Assembly (NCBI GenBank): GCA_035578155.1
Contig: JAPWDM010000003.1
Coordinates: 65,526,142 to 65,590,141 of the forward strand
Source of the DNA: Brachynemurus nebulosus
Taxonomy: Eukaryota; Arthropoda; Insecta; Neuroptera; Myrmeleontidae
Direction of reading: 5' to 3'
DNA: 64,000 bases
The notes beneath the pieces were generated by a model. It searched no databases. It was not told the DNA's origin and worked only from the letters and a program-made list of their open reading frames with translations. This document shows, in pieces, positions 13,408 through 24,949 of the stretch (the first letter of the stretch is position 1; every line of letters begins with the position of its first letter). Made by a program: the position numbers and the translations under genes.

Positions 13408-13615
13408 CCTATGAACGCCATATTTCCTTCTCTGTTTTGCAGAACAGATTCATATTCCAAACACAATAAACAAAATATAAAAATAAAATCTGAGAAGTTT
13501 GAAAATAGCATTCAACAAGTCTAGTGCTTCTCCAAAATTTATCTAATTTCGCCGAAACTCTACCTCTTACCATTTACAAAATCTTCACGTTGGTAATTTT
13601 ATTAAGGACATCCTG
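13163..13615. mobile_element. Foldback MITE with TA-tract centre
   Basis: The termini CAGGGTGTTCCTAATAAAA and TTTTATTAAGGACATCCTG are inverted and bordered by TA. Inside, a second inverted repeat of about 68 bp (13245-13312 and 13411-13479) has only about two mismatches and surrounds a (TA)n tract (13345-13402). The whole centre could fold into one long hairpin. A related sequence fragment (CATATTCCAAACA) occurs near 45690-45750. Confidence 0.85.
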
Positions 13616-13617
13616 TA

Positions 13618-14341
13618 TAAGGAACTATGTAAGTATACAGTCTCAGTAGTATTACAGCAGTTGAAAAAACGAATGATTAACTTCAATCTTTGATTATTGT
13701 TAACAGAGAGGATGAAAAAGGACATAGGCTACTTTTTTTAGCTTGTCCTAGCATTTTAAAATCACCTACTCTATAATAATGTTTAAAATACTTCATGTAT
13801 AAAAATAACATATATTCAAAGATATTTTTTTTTAATTCTCAATAAATTTTCTCAACTTCATGAAAAAAAATCAATTTACTATTATTATCCTGTGTGCCTG
13901 TGTTATTATTATCCTTTAAATCACTCCCATTCCCCCCCCCCCCCTCGTGCTTACTTGCCGCACACAAAGTCTTCTATCCATCCATCCCAGTGAATAGTAG
14001 TGACATCTTACAGTGCAAAAAAAAGTCAATTTAATTTTATGACACTCCTTATTATATATTTAAACGTGCTTTTTTCATAAAGAGAATACGAAAATTATTT
14101 GCCTTTATGCCTGACGACCGCCGGTTGCTTTGTGTACCGGATGTTTCCTTGACATTTTGTCATTTCGTTTTTTTTTTTTTGGAACATTGTGATGTAGTCA
14201 ATTTTAGACAAGATATTAAACGGAAAATGGGAAGCTGAGGTTCTTTTATGTCTTTTTTTTTTTGTTCAGCACAATATCATTTCCATGTAAATTGAAATCC
14301 TTTAAAAAATATTGTACATCGAAGAAACTTGTTTGGCCTAA
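13618..14341. other. Intergenic, nothing recognised
   Basis: A/T-rich with a C-run near 13929-13945. Confidence 0.5.
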
Positions 14342-14480
14342 GGCCTTGTTTACACTGGCTTAGTGTTAATCATTGACGCTTTAAACTACGTTTAAACACG
14401 TCGAAATAGTGCTTAAACGTAATTACATACAGCTTGTACACATTACTAATGATTAGTATGAAGCCAGTGTAAACAAGGCC
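14342..14480. mobile_element. Palindromic MITE, GGCCTTGTTTACACTGG ends
   Basis: The left end GGCCTTGTTTACACTGGCTT pairs inverted with the right end AAGCCAGTGTAAACAAGGCC exactly, and similarity extends further to AATCATT/AATGATT. CTA borders both sides (left 14338-14340, right 14481-14483), which would fit a 3-bp target duplication of a PIF/Harbinger element. The superfamily call is tentative. Confidence 0.8.
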
Positions 14481-14483
14481 CTA

Positions 14484-15090
14484 GTGTAAGTTACGTAAGA
14501 ATTTAAGTTGCAGTAACCCAAATAAGGTTTAATATTCAAAAATTTTCGCGATCGAAAATAAAAAGGAGAATCAGAGAGGTAACACTGCACCAAATTTTTG
14601 AATCTCTATGTACCAAAATGTGACATAAACATATCTCAGCGTCTTAGTTATTCAAACTTTCATAGAAAGACATATCATTTTTTCTTTGAAAATGACTAAC
14701 ATGACTAACATGACTAATATCACCTAACTTTTTCGCATAAAAAACATTTTTTTTCTCCATTTACAATAAAAATAAAAAATTCGAATGCCTCTGTTGGCAA
14801 TTTTCTTCTCGGTACGTTCACATTATCATTTCCAGTGATCTCGGAAAATCTTGATTGATTGACTATTTCAAATGTATTTCAATTTTTCTTGAAAATTCAA
14901 CAAGCTTAACATTATATTTATGTATGGAGATAGAAATGTACATACATACGTAACACGACTGGGTAACATATTAGTAATTTTTATTATTTTCTAAATGTGT
15001 ACCCATAAAAACGGTAATAACAAAATGATAAAAATTTCCAAATCATTGAACAAACAATTTACACATATTACTTTATTTCATATTAACATA
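14484..15090. other. Intergenic, nothing recognised
   Basis: A/T-rich, no gene. A short CTAACATGA triplication occurs near 14695. Confidence 0.5.
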
Positions 15091-15765
15091 CACAGGGTGA
15101 TACGGAGCAAGTCAGCCAAGTCACCAATCTTATAAAAAAGCAATAACTTTTTCGCAAACACACAGTTTCAAGTCAAATATTCGTTTCTTTTTAATAAATA
15201 GGTATTGGGTCACTTGGCAATGCAATGTGATTGCCTATATTCAGGAGTAAATAAAGATATTGCTGCTGAACTATCCATGTCAATAAAAAAAACTAGATGG
15301 AATAAGTGACTCACATACACAGGGTGACACGGGGCAAGCCATCCAAACCACCAGTCTCATAAAAAAGCAATAACTTTTTGCAAACACACATAGTTTCAAG
15401 TCAAATATTCGTTTATTTTTAATAAATAGGTATGGGGTCACTTGCCAATGCAATGTGATTGCCTATATTCCGGAGTAAATAAAGATACTGCTGAACTATC
15501 CATGTCAATAAAAATAACTAGATGGAATAAGTGACTCACATTTACAGAGTGACACGAGGCAAGCCATCCAAGCCCACCAGTCTCATAAAAAAGCAATAAA
15601 TTTTTGCAAATACACAGTTTCAAGTCAAATATTCGTTTCTTTTTAATAAATAGGTACGGGGTCACTTGAAAATGCAGCGTAATTGCCTATATTCAGGAGC
15701 AAATGAAGATATTACTGAACTATCCGAGTCAATAAAAATAACTAGCTGAATTAAGCTATTAAGAA
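15091..15765. repeat. Tandem array, three ~226-bp units
   Basis: Units start at 15091, 15318 and 15543 with CACAGGGTGA or a close variant. They share GCAATAACTTTTT, GTTTCAAGTCAAATATTCGTTT and AATTGCCTATATTC-like blocks. A detached piece of the same unit lies at 16900-16965. The CAGGGTGA start recalls a transposon terminus, so the array may be tandemly amplified MITE sequence. A 75-codon minus-strand frame inside is not considered a gene. Confidence 0.9.
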
Positions 15766-17966
15766 TTAAGGATTCTAGCTGGAAATCCAAAATTTAACAA
15801 CTTCCAACTTATCTAAAATTACCATGTCTAGAAGATTGAGGACCTTTAAACATATTAAAATCTCAAATTTTCCTTATAATTATAGAAATAATGGCAACAA
15901 AAATCACCAAAAAAAAAAGACACGGAATACTAACCATAAACAAAATACAGGGCACATGATTAAAGCGTGTAATTCAAAAAACAAGGAACGCATCTAATGA
16001 AGCATCATTTTTAACCCTTTTCCAGATGCACTGATTACCGCTTATTTATTTGTCTCTACCAACTTGTAACACACACAGACACACATACACTTGCATGCAG
16101 ACAACAGTTCAATAAAGAACATTGCCCGTAAACAAAATGTGGGAAATGAAGCAGCAGTTGCAACCTTATGGAATTGAACATCGTATCAAACGTACACTAA
16201 TACGATGAATTGTAAATAGAACATGGCGGTTGCGCTTTAACGTGAAAGCACCTATATACGTGAAACAATAGAAGACTACTAACCAATTTAACCGCTAGGT
16301 ATTTCACGTGGTCTTCACTATTCTCCTACTTGAAGCATAAAATACAGATACTAAACAATTCATATCGTAGGCAGGTATATATGGGGCATAGTACACATGC
16401 AAACTGTACAAAGTTTAAAAAAATTTTAAACCGAAATAGTTTATTACGTGAATTTGTTCGAAATTGACTCACCTTTGAAATACTTACCATTAGTTTAGGC
16501 AAATCTGGGCAGAGCTGCCTCTCGATATTTCTTCGTCAGTGTTATGATCGCACAACGTCATAGATCAATCTATGTCACTGAATTATGTCAGTTATGAGTT
16601 AGTCGTCGAAGAAAAGCGGTGAACGTGACATCTTTATTTTTTGTTATTTTACAGGCACATCTTTTATAATTTTTAAATATAACGCGCGTTTTGAAATCTT
16701 ATCAAGAAACTGCTGTACAAAAAAAAAAAAAACAATTTATTGCCAAAAAACTGAAAAAGTCGTCCGGATTCGCCCCAACTGACGGTACTAGTGACTCTGA
16801 ACTGATTGATTTTTAATTGAAATGATTCAAGTAATTTGTAATTATTTATTCGATTCTATAGAAACTAATAAGCAATTTTGGTTTACGTTTAATTTCTTTA
16901 AAAAAGGTATTGGGGCACTTGGCAACGCACTGTAATTGCCTATATTCAGGAGTAAGTAAAAACATTTCTTAAATTTTGAGAATCTGAAACTAAGAAACAA
17001 AACTTCGTTCAACCATCCATGCCCTATTGTTGGAATCCGTTGTGACTTAGGCTGCGCGCTCGTCATAAAATTTTGCCTTACTCTGTTATAAACATACAGA
17101 TAATCAACAAATTTTGTAATTATGAATTATTACTTAAATGCAAAATCGAATCAAAGAATTAATATATTTTAGGTACAGAGGTATTTAATGCATAAATCGA
17201 AACTACAATTTCGTATTTTCAGGTTGTCATTCTTTTGTCATCATTTTGACAACTTTCATTTATCATCATTCAATTGTTTATATTACTCTTTTAACAGTAT
17301 AAAAAAAAAATAACTCACATATCTTACTCACCTTAAACTTGATAGTAAACACAAGTGTACCAATTCAACGTATATAAAACCATATTACATACTGTGTATG
17401 TGTGTAAAAGCGGTTCTCAAACTTTGAAATATTTACAATGTTATAAAATATTCACGTTTGAGATTACATCAAAAGATTTTATGGTTAATATAACATTAAA
17501 CTGTAATCATACAATTTGAAAATTTCGAATTATTAATGACGGTTTCGCAAAAACGTTCGCAACAAAAACGTGCGAGCGGTAAATTTAAAATAAATCTTCA
17601 TAATTTTAAGATATTTTTTTTGGTGGGCACTGCTTATTAATTGAAAATGGATATATGTAATAATCAATGTTACGAATATTATTAATAGGCAGTACTGTTG
17701 AATTTAATTACCGTGGTAAAGGGTGACCTATACCACCACATGAAGTCGCTTATTATTGGTAGAGTTTATTCCTAGAATTGTCTAGTAAATTACATGGGCG
17801 TTAATTAATCATGATTTTACATGGTAATATTAAATTACAATAACAATTATTTATTAGAAATTACTTTATTACGGCGTAGGTACTGATAAGAATCAGAGGC
17901 GGATTTAAGGTTTTATTACATGTAGGTTACCGGTGTTCTGTTCCTGTTCCTGCTGTTGACAAACCC
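15766..17966. other. Intergenic; possible minus-strand splice donors
   Basis: No coding frame is recognised. On the minus strand, three donor-like sequences (GTGAGT near 16470, GTAAGT near 16486 and GTGAGT near 17330) occur, so non-coding or short exons are possible. A fragment of the 226-bp repeat lies at 16900-16965. Confidence 0.35.
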
Positions 17967-18010
17967 TTAAGGGGGTATTCTAGTCTAGAAATTCGAAAAA
18001 ATCGATTTAT

Positions 18011-18133
18011 TTTTATTTAGCGAATTTCCAGAAATTCAGCTATTCCAGTAGGTCTCATGACACGACTTGAGCCCGGGAATATGGCAGAAATTTGTTTTGA
18101 GGTCCCTAGAAACCAAAAATAATATTCACTAAA

Positions 18134-18219
<86 letters not shown>

Positions 18220-18657
18220 ATGTATTTATGTATCAGCAGGATAACTCTCGAACGAAATGTCCTAGGTTTACCTAGGTTTACCAAATTTGGTGAGAACGTT
18301 GGAAATCCAAAAATCTTGGATGAGTTCTTCAGCCAGACACGTCGAATGCCAGGAACATGGTTTTTTGTTCTTGCAAAAAATTAGTTTTTTTGCCAAAATT
18401 TGCTATAATTTAAAAGTTTTTGCCACATTTTTTTACACCATTGCAAAGACGGAAAAAAATCACATAAAAAAGGTTTTCGAACTATTATTCTAGGTTAGGT
18501 AGTTTTTGAGAAAATAAGAAAAAAAAGTCGTAGAGAATTGGACAGTTCTGGACCCTCCATCCGATTTTTTTGAGCGGAGGAGGGTACCACTTCAAAAAAT
18601 GAAATACACTAGATATGATACTTTTCAGGTCATTGACACTTCAAAATGTTACAAACG

Positions 18658-18734
<77 letters not shown>

Positions 18735-19114
18735 CACGATAAACTCAAGAACGAAACATCTTAATTTCGGACGGTAAAAAATCACATAAAAAAGGTTTTT
18801 GAACTATTATTCTAGGTTAGTTACTTTTTGAGAAAATAAGAAAAATACCCCTGCCGCAGCATCCTGCATAACATAGCGAATTTCCATTTACAAAAGTACG
18901 TTTTTCTCGGAAACTAGTTGATATAGAGTAATTGTAAATAAAAAAACCTTCTTTATGTGATTTTTGCCGCCTCATTCCGCCAAATTTTTTTCACGAAAAA
19001 TGTCCAAAAAACCGTAAACGTTTTCACGAAGTATAGTTTCCGAGAAAAACGTGCTTTTGTAAATGGAAATTCGCTATGTTTTGCAGGATGCTGCGACAGG
19101 GGTATTTTTCATAT
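18011..19114. mobile_element. R3-family sequence nested in F2, rearranged
   Basis: Starts at TAGCGAATTTCC as in the other R3 copies and includes two (TA)n tracts (18139-18215, 18661-18731). The block ATCACATAAAAAAGGTTTT occurs at 18459 and again at 18781. A separate inverted R3 end pair (18840-18895 and 19070-19110) carries the GCAGGATGCTGCGACAGGGG-type tail at both ends. At least two R3 pieces are joined here. Confidence 0.7.
18139..18215. repeat. (TA)n microsatellite inside R3
   Basis: Alternating TA tract following ACTAAAATTTATT, the same junction as in R3 copies A and B. It is therefore an inherited part of the element. Confidence 0.95.
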
Positions 19115-19815
19115 TTTCAAAGTTTAGACCTTTAAGAATAAGTCTCTAAAAGGATTTACGGAAATTTGAATTATTTTCCGAGTTATGGTTATTTTTTCCC
19201 TGTGTACTGTGTATCTTTTCAAATTGAAATGTGTTAAATTCAAATTTAGAATATAAACTACTCGAAATTACTTTTTCCGATACGGTTGACATGATATCTC
19301 AAGTTCTAATGTAGCGATTTACTTGAAATTTGCTATAGACCTTCTTAATACTCAAAATTGGTCCGGCGTAGGGATTTTTGGATTTTTTTCTTTACTATTT
19401 TTAAAAAATTTCCAAAGTTGAAAAAAAGGAGGCGAAAAAAAATTTTTAAATAGACGGCATTTTGTGAAAAAAGTCATTTTTTTCGAATCGGTTACTTCTA
19501 ACGAATTCTACATCCTTGTTTATTAAGAATTAACTAAACTTTTATGTTTCAGACCACCAGGAGGGTTGGAATCACGTCAATCAGGAGACACCTTTTTTTT
19601 GAGTCCCCAGTTTGCCGGCCTGTACCGATTTCAATTTTGATTTTTTTTTAAATTTTTATACATTTTTATACTTTTCAAATATCAATAAAAAACTGTTAAA
19701 AGAATGTACCTATACTAAAAATGTTTACTGTTTTGTTTTTCTTTTCTTTTTTTTTTATTAGCCCCGTAAAATCATCTCAAAATCGAGCCTCTAGACTAGA
19801 GAATACCCCCCTTAA

Positions 19816-20949
19816 ACAATGTCACTGTTGTAAACCGACAACCAGTCGAAATACCTTTTAGAAGTAGGACTGATTCGACAAAAGTGTCTTTTTCTAGTGA
19901 TCTTGCATCCTTAATTTTGATAAAAATGAAAATAATGATTTAGAAAGGTTTTATTAAAACACTTGAATATTCATATTACACAAATTAGACAGTATAATAT
20001 AACTGTTCGGCCTGTTGTATATTTCGAAAAACATACATACTTATCTTGATGTTTCTTTAATGACAGGAAATATTAGGAAAATTTTAAACCTTCATTTCTT
20101 TAGAAGTTTAGAACAATAAAAAATAAAACATTTTTTTGTGTATGTGTGTGTATGTTAAATCTCTTAAAAGAATTGAAATTTCTTTGATACGATGTTTATA
20201 AAATAATTTTAAAAGTAAATTAATTCCGAGTTATTATAAAAGTACCCCGCAACTAACTTGAGGAAAATGGGAAATACTTTTTCTCTTGTTTCAACAGTTA
20301 AATACTCTCCAATCCCACTCTTACTTCTACTACTTTCGAAATGTACATAATTAGAACAAGAGATTTTTTCATTGTGTAAGTTTATTTAAATTAAAAAGAA
20401 AAAAAAAATTGTACATCATACTTATAGACTTTGATCTCAATTAACGAGGCAACTTGGCGTATGATGTTTTAATAAAAAGATATTTTCTGTTGCTCCAGTA
20501 ACTTTCCATTGTCTTAGATGTTATATTATCGTAATTATATACACAATGTTTCAAAGAAAAATTTCGTCCAATTTTTCCCATGAAAAGGAAAAAAAACTTT
20601 AGAAAGTGAGGACTCGTCAGTAGCCTTATGAGCGTCAATTACGTAATGATTTGATTCCCAACATCTTCCCCAAAGAGTAAACAAATGAACAAACGTTATG
20701 TTAGTGTATGGTGTCAAAGCCGGAGTTACATAAGGGCACTGTAGGGGGGCACGCATCCGAGGGCCTCCACAACCAAGAGCTGCACACCACAAAATACGCA
20801 ACTACCAAAGACGAAATTTTATTAATTTTCTAAAATTGGTGCCAATAATCTACACTTGATTTTTTCAATGTATTATTTCTAGAACCAAAATATACTCTCC
20901 CATAAAATTTCATTTACTGGAAATCATTTTCTGATTTCATTTTTCATTC
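19816..20949. other. Intergenic, nothing recognised
   Basis: A/T-rich except for a G/C-richer patch near 20700-20800 that has no identifiable function. Confidence 0.5.
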
Positions 20950-20953
20950 TTAA

Positions 20954-21853
20954 GGAGAGGTTTACTGAGAGTCGTTAAAAAAAAATCGATTTTTTTTGCA
21001 GAAATTGATAGCTAATTATGTGTAGAATACACAGATGTTCCCAAAGTGATTTCGCTGAAAGTAATTTAAGGGAAGGTTTACTTGAGATTTGATAAAAAAA
21101 ATCGATTTCTTTTTTGCCGAAATTGATAGCAAATTATATGCAGAATATGTTCCCAAAGTGATTTTACTGAAAATAATTTAAAAACAAAATTCTTGTACAT
21201 TAACCGAATCCAGCTTTCTATAAAAAAAAAATTCAAAAAACGTAGTTCACGCAATAATGAGTATTAAATATAAAATTTTGAAAATACGTTTCTTTATATA
21301 TATTTTATAGTATCTCGGAACTACATTTTTGGAACTGGTGGACACGATAACTCAAAAATTATTCGATGGATCCTTTTTTAAATTTTTTATTTTAAAAATA
21401 ATTCAATTCTTCGGCACCTCTACCTAAGTTCGATACACTTTCAATATTTTTTTTATTTTTAAATTTACTTCAAAGAGCGAAAAATAAGACAAAAATCGTA
21501 ATCAAAAGTTCAAACATCCGCCATTTTTTTTTTCTTTCAGCAATTTATTGATATTATAGGTAGAGGTGCTGGTACTCTTCATATGTTTTATAAATCTTTT
21601 TTGTTTTTGGATTTCAGTGGTTTATTACCAGCGCTAGGATGTCCACCAACAAGGCATTGGATTTTCGGATCGTCACACTGCACTATCTATAAAATGGACA
21701 CTTTTTTATATTTTGCCTTGAAAAACTTTTTTTGTGAAGTTTAATACTTAATAAATATGTGCACAAAATTTGAAATTGACATTTACTTCCGTTCTTGAGA
21801 AAAAAATTCTAGAAAAATACATAATTTTTAAGGACTCTCGAGTAAACCTCCCC
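20954..21853 (-). mobile_element. F1 family TTAA transposon, copy B
   Basis: Inverted relative to the other two copies. The left border is TTAA (20950-20953) then GGAGAGGTTTACT; the right border is AGTAAACCTCCCC then TTAT, one base off a full duplication. A second copy of the terminus (TTAAGGGAAGGTTTACTTGAG) lies near 21065. The 900-bp length compared with 767 bp for copy C is mostly explained by this duplicated end. Confidence 0.88.
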
Positions 21854-21857
21854 TTAT

Positions 21858-22489
21858 CTGGCAAAATATTGGTTATCAATATGGAAAAGTTATTAATGAA
21901 CATAAATTTTTTGGGGGACCCTACAAATCCAGATGTAGCTGATTGTAACTGCTGACCTGTGTAACCGTATAACTGTGCTATCTACATCAATCATTCCATT
22001 TTTCCCTTTTTTACATAACTCTACAACAACACAAATTTTTACTCTGAATATTTGATTTTTCAATACGAACTTTTTCATTATGTGCTTGTTCAGTTTCACT
22101 CCAAAAATTTGTAATATAAACAAGTTTTAAATTTGTTTTTCTTCGTCGGAAAAACATGTACACAGGTATAAATACAAAAATAGGTACAACAAGAAAATTG
22201 TTTGTGAAAGAAAAACAATGAGAAACATTTCGAAAAGTTTAAATATACATTTAGAAAATTTCATTAGAAACATATACATATATTTATGTATAAAATGTGT
22301 TATCGTTTTCGCAACTTGTATTGTAATTACGTAATACTTTAGAAACGTTTTAAAGTTCCCATTTATGCATATTAATCTCGTATTAGGTTCTTGATATTTC
22401 CTGTTTGGAAATTGTGCATCTTGATCTGATATTACCCATAAAGGACAAACCACTTCTCGTTTTCTATTTTCCGATACAAGTTCAGTTTT
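21858..22489. other. Intergenic, nothing recognised
   Basis: A/T-rich. A 108-codon minus-strand frame (22127-22453) is rich in Phe, Leu and Tyr, has no family features and is probably chance. Confidence 0.5.
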
Positions 22490-23965
22490 TACTTTCCACG
22501 GTTTGGTAACAAAACTGCGAAGCTAATTTTATGAACAAATGATGGACCAAATGGTCGGAAAACGACATTTCATATTATACGACTTAATATGTTACCCCAA
22601 ATAACGGTGAAAATGATTTCAGGCTACAAGAATTGTATTTAAATTTAAAAGAACTTCTTTTAAACATTTCTCTAATACTAAACTTAAGAAAGTGTTCATA
22701 TTTACTTGAATTACATGGTAGATCGGATAGTCGAAAAATGACATTTCATATTACACGACCCAGTGTTATTTTAATTAATGATGGAAATGAATCCAAACTA
22801 AAAGAATTCTATTTAAAATTAAAGAACTGTTTGTAAATATTTCTGCAATGCTTAAGATAGTGTCGGTATTCATCTGAAATACGTGGCGACCAAGTGGTCG
22901 AAAACCGACTTTTCATATTACACGGCCTAATGGCATTCAATTTAATAGAAAATGATTCGTTGCAACAAGAATACTATTTAAAATTAAAAAATTACTTTTA
23001 AATATTTCTGTAATGCTTAAGGGGAGGCTTACTAGAGAGTCCTTAAAAATTATGTATTTTTCTAGAATTTTTTTCTCAAGAACAGAAGTAAATATCAATT
23101 TCAAATTTTGTGCACATATTTATTAAGTATTAAACTACACAAAAAAAAATTTTTCAAGGAAAAATATAAAAAAGTGTCCATTTCATAGATGTGACGATCC
23201 GAAAATCCAATTCCTTGTTGGTGGACATCCTAGCGCCGGTAATAAACCACCGAAATCCAAAAACAAAAAAGATTTATAAAATATATGAAGAGTACCGGCA
23301 CCTCTACCTACAATATCAATAAATTGCTGAAAGAAAAAAAAATGGCGGATGTTTGACCTTTTGATTACGACTTTTGTATTTTTCGCTCTTTAAAGTAAAT
23401 TTAAAAATAAAAAAAAATATTGAAAGTGTATCGAACCTAGGTAGAGGTGCCGAAGAATTGAATTATCTTTAAAAAAAAATTAAAAAAAGGATCCATCGAA
23501 TAGTTGTTGAGTTATCGTGTGCACCAGTTCCAAAGATGTAGTTCCGGGATATTATAAAATATATATACAGAAGCGTATTTTCACAATTTTATATTTAATA
23601 CTCATTATTGCGTGAACTACGTTTTTTGAATTTTTTTTATAGAAAGCTGGATTCGGTTAATGTGCAAGAATCTTGTTTTTAAATTATTTTCAGTAAAATC
23701 ACTTTGGCAACATATTCTACACATAATTTGCTATCAATTTCGGCAAAAAAAATCGATTTTTTTTAACAACTCCCAAGTAAACCCCCCTTAAGAAACAGTC
23801 GGTATTCATCTGAAATATATGATCTATCAAGTGGTCGGAAACCGACATTTCATATTACACGATTTAATGTTATTCCAATTAATGGCGGAAATATTTCTAG
23901 ACAACAAGAATTCTATTTAAAATTAAAGAGCTGCTTTTAAATATTTCTGTAATGCTTCAGCAAAT
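22490..23965. repeat. Tandem array of ~170-bp units split by F1 copy C
   Basis: Four units are recognised by CGACATTTCATATTACACGA or a close variant at 22563, 22739, 22906 and 23843. Spacings are 176, 167 and, after removing the 771 bp of inserted element plus duplication, 166 bp. Each unit also has an AAGAATTCTATTTAAAATTA-like block and a TCTGTAATGCTTAAG block. The array is satellite-like but short. Confidence 0.85.
23021..23787 (+). mobile_element. F1 family TTAA transposon, copy C
   Basis: Bordered by TTAA at 23017-23020 and 23788-23791, with ends GGGGAGGCTTACT and AGTAAACCCCCC. At 767 bp it lacks the duplicated terminus of copies A and B. It sits in the AATGCTTAAGA block of the tandem array. 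The neighbouring unit at 22848-22860 shows the same block uninterrupted, proving a TTAA duplication. No coding sequence. Confidence 0.93.
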
Positions 23966-24439
23966 GTCAGATTTATTTGAATTAGGTACATTATTTTATA
24001 AAATTATTGGATATTTTACAGGGTCGGACTGAAAAAAGTTTGGAAAATGCTGTTCTAGAGGATTACTCATTGCAGGTAAATTTGAGTCTTTAAGACAAAA
24101 AGAGAACGTAGGTAATTTTGTTAAAGCGTTCTTTGATTTATTTTTGGAATTTTTTGAAAATTGTCACATTCAAACATAATACCAATAACTTATTAATCTT
24201 GACATTAGATATTCTCAAAAAACAAACAAAATAACGTTAAACACAGACGACAATTTATTTAAAAATTCACGAAAAATAAGCGCAAACATATCAAATTTCA
24301 TCTCCGGCAATAATATACCTACTCACCAACCAATACGGCGTAGAGTTATCTCACAGGAATAAAATAAGAAATATCCAAATATAATAAGTTAAGGAGGTAT
24401 ACGGGATTTTTCTCCTGTTGTTTCCAAGAAGAAAATCAT
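23966..24439. other. Spacer upstream of the LRR gene; possible mini-exon
   Basis: No gene is certain. A 54-nt stretch at 24022-24075 is bounded by AG and GT and open in one frame (see findings). TTAAGGAGGTATACGGGA near 24391 resembles an F2-like terminus without a partner. Confidence 0.4.
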
Positions 24440-24949
24440 TTGTAATATGATCGTACGAAATACACAAACGAACTCGGCACTCAGCCGACAGGGAAAAAAG
24501 AAAAGCGAAAATGCGAAGAGTATAGAATCAAAAAACGAACCAAGCAAGCGGTGTGCAACAAACACAACGAGTCGGCGCTACGGCCGTCTGGTTATGCGCA
24601 GCGTCACTCAGAACCACCGACCATTCTCCGGTCGGTGTATATGTGTTGTGATATTCCCTGTGCTTTTACACTAATCGTTAGTATGTTGAGTAAGCGTCGC
24701 GACGCACCGTGTACGATATGAACCAAAACACAAGACGCGAATCACCGTAAAAGTGTTTGTTGTTCAATTATTGTGAAAACGTAACAATCGAAAAAAAAAA
24801 ACACTACCCAGAAAAATGACAAAAGTGGTTACCGTTTAAAAATTTTTATTTCAAGTGTACTGTGCCAAAATGTTTCCAAAACCAGTGTACGCGGCCGATT
24901 CGAACGCTCGTTAAAATATTAATTTAAAACGCGGCAATGTAAAACGAGA
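24440..24949 (+). promoter_or_regulatory. Probable promoter and 5' UTR of the LRR gene
   Basis: This half kilobase is visibly richer in G+C and CpG than the DNA around it, and it ends at the start codon of the LRR receptor. No TATA box stands out. A TCAG initiator-like sequence lies at 24608-24611, but no downstream element at the usual spacing supports it. Any 5' intron cannot be excluded. The call rests on base composition and position only. Confidence 0.5.
24615..24637. promoter_or_regulatory. Perfect 8-bp dyad upstream of the LRR gene
   Basis: CACCGACC and its exact reverse complement GGTCGGTG are separated by 7 bases, about 315 bp before the start codon and inside the CpG-rich stretch. 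It could be a dimeric transcription-factor site or a 5' UTR hairpin. No known factor is assigned. Confidence 0.35.

Larger units (their letters stand above)
17971..19811 (+). mobile_element. F2 family TTAA transposon, copy B, with nested R3 insertion
   Basis: Flanked by TTAA at 17967-17970 and 19812-19815. The ends GGGGGTATTCTAGTCTAG and CTAGACTAGAGAATACCCCC are inverted repeats. The F2 backbone is 17971-18010 plus about 19115-19811, matching copy A inverted. Between these, 18011-19114 consists of R3-family sequence. No coding sequence remains. Confidence 0.82.

Noticed and set aside
15091..15765. CRISPR-like repeated pattern
   Set aside because: The units are contiguous 226-bp tandem repeats without short direct repeats and unique spacers, in an insect-like genome.
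22127..22453. 108-codon minus-strand frame
   Set aside because: Phe/Leu/Tyr-rich as expected from A/T-rich DNA, no domain and no splice or promoter context.
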